Assembly (NCBI GenBank): GCA_024639025.1
Contig: JAHEJF010000002.1
Span: forward strand, 1 to 28,273
Length of the DNA stretch: 28,273 nucleotides
Reading direction: 5' to 3'
Source of the DNA: Ahrensia sp.
Lineage (GTDB): Bacteria > Pseudomonadota > Alphaproteobacteria > Rhizobiales > Rhizobiaceae
Shown here: piece after piece, positions 23,667 through 28,273 of the stretch
How positions within the stretch are numbered: the stretch's first letter is position 1
Layout of the letters: each line of letters opens with the position of its first letter
The notes under the pieces: generated by a model
Told to the model about the DNA's origin: nothing
Databases searched by the model: none
Seen by the model: the letters and a program-made list of their open reading frames with translations, nothing else
Program-made: the position numbers and the translations under genes

Positions 23667-23881
23667 AATCGTTAAAGATCACATGTCAGCACACTCTAGT
23701 TGTAGTGTTGCCAAATGCTCCCAAGTGATGAAATTTCGGATCTGCGCAAACAAAGCGCCTAGCTGTTGATCGCAGAGATGCGCAACGTCCTGCTCGAGAA
23801 CTTGATCAAACTGTTTGCTAAATCTACCTCATTACTGCCCGTATGGAAGCAATCATTTTTGCTTGGTAGTTTCAAAACCGC

Positions 23882-24043
23882 TTAGTTTTCGAATTTCGCG
23901 CCATAGAAATCTTGACGCCAGGTCTTTGCATGTTTCTTGGCAAATTTACGCAACTGCTTTTTTGACTTGAGCCGCGACAAGATACTTGACAAATCGCGAT
24001 CTGTGTCGCGGAAAAACTTGTCTACGGGTTTTACTTTTGCCAT
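23882..24043 (-). CDS. Small basic protein, 53 residues, unknown function
   Basis: The product begins MAKVKPVDKFFRDTDRDLSS and continues with a strongly basic helical stretch (RLKSKKQLRKFAKKHAKTW), ending DFYGAKFEN. A textbook ribosome site (GGAGG) lies six bases before the ATG at 24043, which is the main evidence that it is translated; an upstream in-frame start at 24070 lies before this site and is rejected. No signal peptide or membrane helix. The charge pattern suggests binding to nucleic acid or to an acidic partner. Family not recognised. Confidence 0.65.
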   Translation of the reverse strand: MAKVKPVDKFFRDTDRDLSSILSRLKSKKQLRKFAKKHAKTWRQDFYGAKFEN

Positions 24044-24739
24044 TTCCAGCCTCCATGAGCTGACATCCAATGTGGTGACTGTACAAACAAAGCGATCACC
24101 TATGTGGTGAAACTATCTTCTTCAGTGAATTCGGGATAGCGAATTTATTTCAACTTTGATATTCGATTTTCAAATATTTGGCGGATCTGATTGAAGGAGA
24201 ACGGAAACAGGAATCGGCAAGTTCTACAGTAGGTTTACTCATCCTCTGATTTGCTGAAATCTAGCAGCTCTCAATAAGCGTTACAAAGTGCCTCTTTCTG
24301 GTGTTGGACCCGTCTTTTTTTCGGCGGTTCGAACTGCAGACTTTCGGTCTCTGCAGTAAAGAGCAACTTTGTCCGCATTGCAGACATTGAGCGCCACATA
24401 GAGAGTGACCGCTCTGAGCCTGGCCAGCCTCATTCAATTGGTCCGAGTTGAATGTTACTTCATGATTGGCCTTTGCAGCAATGGGATGATGGTTTCGGGT
24501 GATAGAGGCCTTTATCCAAGGCACTGTTTGGTCGTTTGGTTTGTAGTGTCGCTAGTTGAAAGTGATAAAAAAGAGTAACTAGTACGCAATCTGAGTCATC
24601 ATCACAAACTAGGCTGTTAGTGCAAACTGCGACATCAGAGGTTCTAGTCAATACTCCGTATTGAATGGCAACCTGGCAATTATTCGTCGCACCAAACTGG
24701 CGCCTTCTCTTTTCACGCAAAAGCGATAATCTCTCTGAT
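24044..24739. other. Non-coding gap upstream of the MFS transporter
   Basis: About 700 bases without a supportable gene. It contains an 8-bp inverted repeat, actgcaga (24333-24340) and tctgcagt (24350-24357), within 24300-24440, a stretch that reads like eroded dispersed sequence. A T7 run at 24314-24320 has no good stem before it. Short frames on both strands lack ribosome sites. Confidence 0.4.
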
Positions 24740-26080
24740 ATGATCAGGCAACTCATTCCCGTCTACGCATTGCTACTCGGATCAGGCTTGCTGCTTTTTG
24801 CTAGTGGTATCCACAGCCTCATTCTTCCGGTCCGCGGAACAATCGAGGGGTTTTCCGCAAGCGCACTAGGTCTGCTTGGCACAGGCTACGCTATTGGCTT
24901 TGTTGCTGGTTGTTTAATAGCACCAAGATTTGTTGGTGCGGTCGGGCACATCCGAACATTTGGAGTGATGTGCGCACTGGTAGCCATTTCAATCCTGATG
25001 CAGGCATTGATTGTCGAGACATGGGCTTGGATCCCGGTACGTGCGATCTCTGGGTTTTGTTTCGCCGGCACAGCCATGATTGTGGAATCTTGGCTCAATG
25101 ATCGAGCGCAGCCAAACACGCGTGGCACGATTTTTGGTGTGTATACCATGGTCAATTTGGGAGCGGTAACAGCAGGTCAGATGGCTGTTTCGCTAGGGGA
25201 CGCATCTGGTTTCATGTTTTTTGTAATCGGCGCAATAGTGTACTGCCTAGCTCTAATCCCAACTGCGCTTTCGACCTCTGCTTCACCCGCTCCACTTACT
25301 TCAGTTAAACTTGATGTGAGAGCCTTATGGAAGAATTCACCAGTCGCCGTCGCTGCAGTATTTCTGGTTGGTATTTCCAATGCGTCCTTTGGTACATTAG
25401 CTGCGGTTTATGCGGACCGGGTGGGACTCGCGCTGACCGCCGTTGCTTTGTTTGTAAGCATTCCAGTTTTGGCGGGTGCGCTGGCTCAGTTACCAATTGG
25501 AGTCGCTAGCGATCGCATGGATCGCCGCAAAGTGCTGGTTGCAACAGCAGTTATCGCTCTTATTGCGGATCTGTCCTTCGTAATACTTATGCCCGAAGGA
25601 CGCCTCTTAAATCTAACTCTTGCAGGTGTTTTTGGCGCGGCAATTTTTGCAATGTATCCCATCATCGTAGCACATGCGAACGATCACGCTGCCCCCGGAA
25701 CTTCCATTCAAGTTTCAGGTGGGCTTTTAATGGTTTTTGGAATGGGCTCAATTATTGGACCTCTAATTGCGGGTATTGCCATGACGGCAATGGGTTCGCG
25801 AGGTTTGTTCGTGATCACAGTTTGTACGCATGTGACGCTTATTGCCTTCACAATCTGGCGGATTAACGCAAGAGCCTCAGTACCGGATAACGAGAAGACC
25901 GCTTTCCAAGTCAGCATACCAGCGCGCGGTGCAACGCCAGAAACAGCAGCTTTGGCTTCTGGTGAAGGACGGACAGAAGCTTTTGAGCCACCACCTGATG
26001 TCGAAATTGTTGGCAATTTCGGAACTGATAACAATAGCCGCATTATTTCGGCTGAAAGTGAAAAACGAGGTTCAGAATAA
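24740..26080 (+). CDS. Major facilitator superfamily transporter (YcaD-like)
   Basis: About 446 residues with twelve predicted helices. Family-specific blocks include LPVRGTIEGFSASALGLLGT in the first loop, GFVAGCLIAPRFVGAVGHIR, VESWLNDRAQPNTRGTIFGV between helices 4 and 5, and PIGVASDRMDRRKVLVAT in the helix 8-9 loop, the usual MFS G-x-x-x-D-R-x-G-R-R variant. These match the YcaD-like group of MFS proteins, whose substrates are unknown. A polar tail of about 70 residues follows the last helix, as in other alphaproteobacterial members. The frame opens at 24665, but the first 25 residues are polar and unusual, so the ATG at 24740 (MIRQLIPVYALLLG) is chosen. Neither start has a clear ribosome site. 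Confidence 0.88.
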   Translation: MIRQLIPVYALLLGSGLLLFASGIHSLILPVRGTIEGFSASALGLLGTGYAIGFVAGCLIAPRFVGAVGHIRTFGVMCALVAISILMQALIVETWAWIPVRAISGFCFAGTAMIVESWLNDRAQPNTRGTIFGVYTMVNLGAVTAGQMAVSLGDASGFMFFVIGAIVYCLALIPTALSTSASPAPLTSVKLDVRALWKNSPVAVAAVFLVGISNASFGTLAAVYADRVGLALTAVALFVSIPVLAGALAQLPIGVASDRMDRRKVLVATAVIALIADLSFVILMPEGRLLNLTLAGVFGAAIFAMYPIIVAHANDHAAPGTSIQVSGGLLMVFGMGSIIGPLIAGIAMTAMGSRGLFVITVCTHVTLIAFTIWRINARASVPDNEKTAFQVSIPARGATPETAALASGEGRTEAFEPPPDVEIVGNFGTDNNSRIISAESEKRGSE

Positions 26081-26467
26081 TTTCGTCTCCGAGTGGCCAT
26101 TCGCCGCAGCTGCGAACCAGCGTCAGCTTTGCGGACTTTAGAGACCTTGGCGAAATCACAGCTCTTGGCTGAAACGGGCGGAAAGCGGACACTCATCTTA
26201 GAGAATTGAACGCCTGCTTTGAGGAGCAAATATGGATCGATGGAGCTGAATTCCACGCTCAGCAAGTATAACATAACGTGCGAAGCCCGACATATTGCTC
26301 ATGGCACGGTGGATAACGCCTATGGTTTTTCTCACAACCGAATTTAAAGCTGCGCCTGTAAGGATAAAACGGGAAGCACTAGGTCGCTTCCTTGTTGCTG
26401 TAGTGTATGTTGAGTTTTGTTTAATGAACTGATCTTGAATTATCCCTCAGGAGAGGAGCCATCCTAA
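26081..26467. other. Intergenic region between the MFS and universal stress protein genes
   Basis: 387 bases without a gene. The part from 26085 to 26225, read on the minus strand, has the look of the non-coding eroded sequence mentioned for 24300-24440. The last 70 bases should contain the promoter of the stress protein gene; no clear -35/-10 pair is seen. Confidence 0.35.
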
Positions 26468-26881
26468 ATGCCTCGCAACACAAAACTGATCCTCAGCCCT
26501 ATAAACCTCCGCCATGCAAACCTGGATTTCAGTGGCTATGAAGAGGCCGTGGCGATGGCTCGCCGTCGTGGCGCCAAGCTGCTGGTGGTAACGGTCGCAC
26601 CAGAAATGGAGCGCAATCTGAACATTACCGACTCAAAGGAGTATTGGGGCAAAGCCCTCAAGAAGTTCATGGCCGCCTATCCATCCGAGGGTTTGGAAGT
26701 CGAAACTGTCGTTCTCCTAGGAGCAGTCCATCGACAGATAGTCAAATATGCCGAGGAGCGCAATGTCGATGTTATCGTGATGGGATCAGCAAATCCCAAG
26801 ATCAAGGACTACATCTTGGGAACGACTGCAAGCCATGTGGTTGCTCATGCGAATTGTTCGGTCTTTGTTGTCCGCTCTTAA
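26468..26881 (+). CDS. Universal stress protein (UspA family)
   Basis: A 137-residue single-domain cytosolic Usp. The N-terminal strand (TKLILSPINLRH) has a Pro-Ile where family members carry P-h-D, so the usual ATP-binding Asp is replaced by Asn or shifted. The C-terminal ATP loop is VDVIVMGSANPKIKDYILGT, then TASHVVAHANCSVFVVRS: a G-S start and a G-T end are present, but the loop is altered from the common GxxGx9GS pattern, with Pro and Lys in place of the second Gly. ATP binding is therefore uncertain. GGAGAGGAG lies before the ATG. Hairpins follow the stop, so it is probably monocistronic. The product likely modulates stress survival. Confidence 0.9.
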   Translation: MPRNTKLILSPINLRHANLDFSGYEEAVAMARRRGAKLLVVTVAPEMERNLNITDSKEYWGKALKKFMAAYPSEGLEVETVVLLGAVHRQIVKYAEERNVDVIVMGSANPKIKDYILGTTASHVVAHANCSVFVVRS

Positions 26882-26917
26882 AGACCAGTTTGATTTGGTC
26901 TCCACCCATCCTGCAAA

Positions 26918-26945
26918 GTGGCCGACTGAAAAATTAGTCGGCCAC
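26918..26945 (+). terminator. Strong hairpin behind the stress protein gene
   Basis: gtggccgact (26918-26927) and agtcggccac (26936-26945) form a perfect 10-bp GC-rich stem with an 8-base loop, 36 bases after the stop. No T-run follows directly. It may stabilise the mRNA 3' end or act with the next hairpin. Confidence 0.5.
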
Positions 26946-26951
26946 CGCGTC

Positions 26952-27001
26952 CTGGATAGAGAAAATGAAGGGGACACTCTATCCAGTCCTCCCAATTTTT
27001 T
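26952..27001 (+). terminator. Candidate rho-independent terminator of the stress protein gene
   Basis: ctggatagag (26952-26961) and ctctatccag (26977-26986) form a perfect 10-bp stem with a 15-base loop; a T-run follows at about 26996-27001, nine bases behind the stem. The distance is a little long for a classic terminator. Confidence 0.45.
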
Positions 27002-27099
27002 GCGCTTAGAATCGCTTCGTTGCATTTTCGACAGCTTTTTCCAGGCAATAAATATTCTTTGTCGATGCCTGCTTTCGGCTAGAAGCAGCTATTTACGCT

Positions 27100-27432
27100 T
27101 CACGAAAATCCAGTTACACGCCAACCCGAACTTGCATCGAGATGCCGTATTGAACATTCTTCAATGAGGTCCTCGTAGCCATCAGGCAAGTATGACTTTT
27201 GCCAATCCCCTCCGAATCGATTTTTTACAGCATCTAAGTTTTCCCAAACTGAAACAAACATGACAATATTGTCTTTGTTTTGAATACAATTGCCGAAGAA
27301 ATATCCAAGGTTGCCAGACTTGTTTCGCACTACATCAGCGGATGTTGTTTCAAAATTTTCCAAAAGCCTTCTTGAGCATCCTGGTTTGGTCCGAACTTCA
27401 AATATCCGCAATATCGGTCCGTCAATCGTCAT
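27100..27432 (-). CDS. ABM-fold (antibiotic biosynthesis monooxygenase-like) protein
   Basis: About 110 residues, the usual length of a single dimeric alpha-beta barrel domain. The layout fits: first strand ILRIFEVRTKPG followed by a helix CSRRLLENFETTSADVV, the strand GNLGYFFGNCIQ, the strand IVMFVSVWENLDAV, a helix, and a last strand. VSVWENLDAVKNRF corresponds to the conserved W.s.ea....h segment of ABM proteins. Members are small monooxygenases or heme-degrading enzymes, but many are uncharacterised; no heme ligand is certain. The frame opens at 27567, but GGAGAG four bases before the ATG at 27432 fixes the start. It stands alone on the minus strand. Confidence 0.65.
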   Translation of the reverse strand: MTIDGPILRIFEVRTKPGCSRRLLENFETTSADVVRNKSGNLGYFFGNCIQNKDNIVMFVSVWENLDAVKNRFGGDWQKSYLPDGYEDLIEECSIRHLDASSGWRVTGFS

Positions 27433-27620
27433 AAGTCTCTCCACAAAAGGTAAACTGCAAGATAAGCGTAAATCATTGTGAGAGTCGTCCACATGAGCAA
27501 GTGCAAAAAGTGGACAATCGTTTTGCGTTATTGAAAATCTGTTTTGGGCTGCAAGCAGCCAATTCACCGCACTCCTAATGAAGGTCAGCTAATGGTGGCG
27601 ATCTCAATGGGTCGACGCAA

Positions 27621-27649
27621 CACTCTAATCTTTGAGAAGGATTGGAGTG
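27621..27649 (+). promoter_or_regulatory. Hairpin covering the ribosome site of the IS30 transposase
   Basis: cactctaatctt (27621-27632) pairs with aaggattggagtg (27638-27649) over 12 positions, allowing two G-T pairs. The GGAG that would serve the ATG at 27656 (27644-27647) is inside the 3' arm. In several insertion sequences, such a hairpin blocks translation from mRNAs that read in from outside; here that role is inferred. Confidence 0.5.
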
Positions 27650-27655
27650 CTGAAT

Positions 27656-28273
27656 ATGAAGTATCGTCGCAGGATATTTTTCACCGACAAACAAAAGTCT
27701 GACATTTGGGATCCCCTCTCAGCGATGCAAGCATCGCCTGCCGGGCAGTGGCTGGCAGCGTGGCGAGTCAATGAGCTCGATCGGCCGCGGGTTTGATCGG
27801 GCGTCATCGTCGATATATCCGCTTCTTGCGCGCACTGGCGGCATACGACCACCTAATCGCAGCAGATCGCGTTTGGCGCTGACGCTTTCGGAGCGTGAAG
27901 AGATATCAAGAGGTCTCATTGCTAAACAGTCGCTGCGTTCCATTGCACGGTTTCTTCGGCGGTCGCCATCGACGATCAGTCGTGAGGTTCGACGCAATGG
28001 TGGCCGTGCCAGGTATCGCGCGACACAATCCGATCAGGCGGCTTGGAACCGCGCTTGCCGTCCCAAACCGTGCAAGCTGGCGGGTAACAAGTATCTTTGT
28101 CGCGTGATATCAGCCAAGCTGACGCGCAATTGGTCTCCGCAACAAATCGCAGGTTGGCTTATGCGAGAAAACCCCGATGAAGAGCGCAAGCGCGTCTCGC
28201 ACGAGACGATCTATCGAAGTCTGTTTATCCAGACGCGCGGGGTGCTTAAGAAGGAATTATTGGCTCATCTAAG
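27656..28273 (+). pseudogene. IS30-family transposase, frameshifted by a short insertion, 3' part outside the window
   Basis: The first frame encodes MKYRRRIFFTDKQKSDIWD, the usual start of rhizobial IS30 transposases, and stops at 27794-27796. The continuation lies one frame over from 27753: WQRGESMSSIGRGFDRASSS, then LALTLSEREEISRGL, SIARFLRRSPSTISREVRRN (helix-turn-helix), WSPQQIAGWL and VSHETIYRSLFIQTRGVLKK. In related proteins, WD is followed by a single residue and then W; here 40 bases stand in place of one codon, that is 37 extra bases. The full-length protein cannot be made. A start at ATG 27771 would give a form without the first HTH part. The DDE catalytic core lies beyond the window, so its state is unknown. 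Confidence 0.82.
27713..27752 (+). repeat. 37-base palindrome-bearing insertion within the IS30 transposase
   Basis: This 40-base stretch replaces a single codon expected between the WD and W of the transposase. It contains the perfect 7-bp palindrome gcgatgc (27722-27728) and gcatcgc (27731-27737), followed by a smaller stem ctgcc/ggcag (27738-27748). No target duplication is evident at its ends. It may be a tiny palindromic repeat unit or the product of a replication error. Confidence 0.6.

Larger units (their letters stand above)
27621..28273 (+). mobile_element. IS30-family insertion sequence, 5' part, cut by the window edge
   Basis: The transposase sequence (see the entry at 27656) identifies an IS30-family element of the type frequent in Hyphomicrobiales. 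The left terminal inverted repeat could not be fixed; it should be at or before 27621. The right end is outside the window. The element begins about 190 bases behind the start side of the ABM-fold gene. Confidence 0.75.

Noticed and set aside
27656..27796. Programmed frameshifting in the transposase
   Set aside because: IS30 elements make their transposase from one frame, and 37 extra bases rather than a slippery site explain the break.
1..28273. CRISPR arrays, restriction-modification or toxin-antitoxin defence genes
   Set aside because: No regularly spaced repeats and no product resembling these families was seen, even though the integrase suggests an island.

Overview
The window looks like a chromosomal segment from an alphaproteobacterium, most likely a marine or host-associated member of the Hyphomicrobiales (Rhizobiales). 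This rests on family content: a DUF992 secreted protein, an OmpA-family protein with a long Ala/Pro/Glu linker, a pair of LysR proteins of a type common in that order, a rhizobial-type IS30 transposase, and moderate GC by eye. No ribosomal or marker gene is present, so genus is not assignable.

Left flank (1-3092, all minus): a branched-chain/hydrophobic amino acid ABC importer operon in the order substrate-binding protein, LivG ATPase, LivF ATPase, LivH permease (cut by the window edge). A perfect 12-bp hairpin separates the binding-protein gene from the rest.

Island boundary (3287-4573): a 50-base 3' fragment of a tRNA-Arg(CCT) gene lies 127 bases upstream of a P4-type tyrosine integrase. 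This is the expected left junction of an element integrated at a tRNA 3' end. The intact tRNA copy expected at the right junction is not seen, so everything to the right may lie on an integrated element at least 24 kb long, or on its remnant.

Ion and osmotic section (5224-11550): an MscS channel, a ZntB-type transporter and a CDF metal exporter form a minus-strand operon. A second, large YbiO-like MscS channel diverges from it. A LysR regulator (11688-12650) follows the large channel.

Envelope section (12640-17141): four small minus-strand genes (an unknown protein, a small secreted protein, a DUF992 protein, a lipoprotein) and a plus-strand OmpA-family protein with a repetitive linker.

Rim section (17189-20156): a minus-strand operon of a retropepsin-like protease (RimB-like), the RimK glutamate ligase and an aspartoacylase/succinylglutamate-desuccinylase-family zinc hydrolase. 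It is tightly coupled and divergent from a small unknown gene that has an inverted repeat directly before its start. This is the most interesting functional module: a ligase with two hydrolases that could form, read or erase a glutamate-tail modification.

Right section (20484-28273): a CPA2 cation/proton antiporter that seems to have lost its RCK domain, a small conserved unknown gene, a second LysR paralogous to the first, a 53-residue basic protein, an MFS transporter, a universal stress protein with hairpins behind it, an ABM-fold protein, and the 5' part of an IS30 element whose transposase is broken by a 37-base insertion containing a palindrome. Several long non-coding gaps hold no convincing gene.
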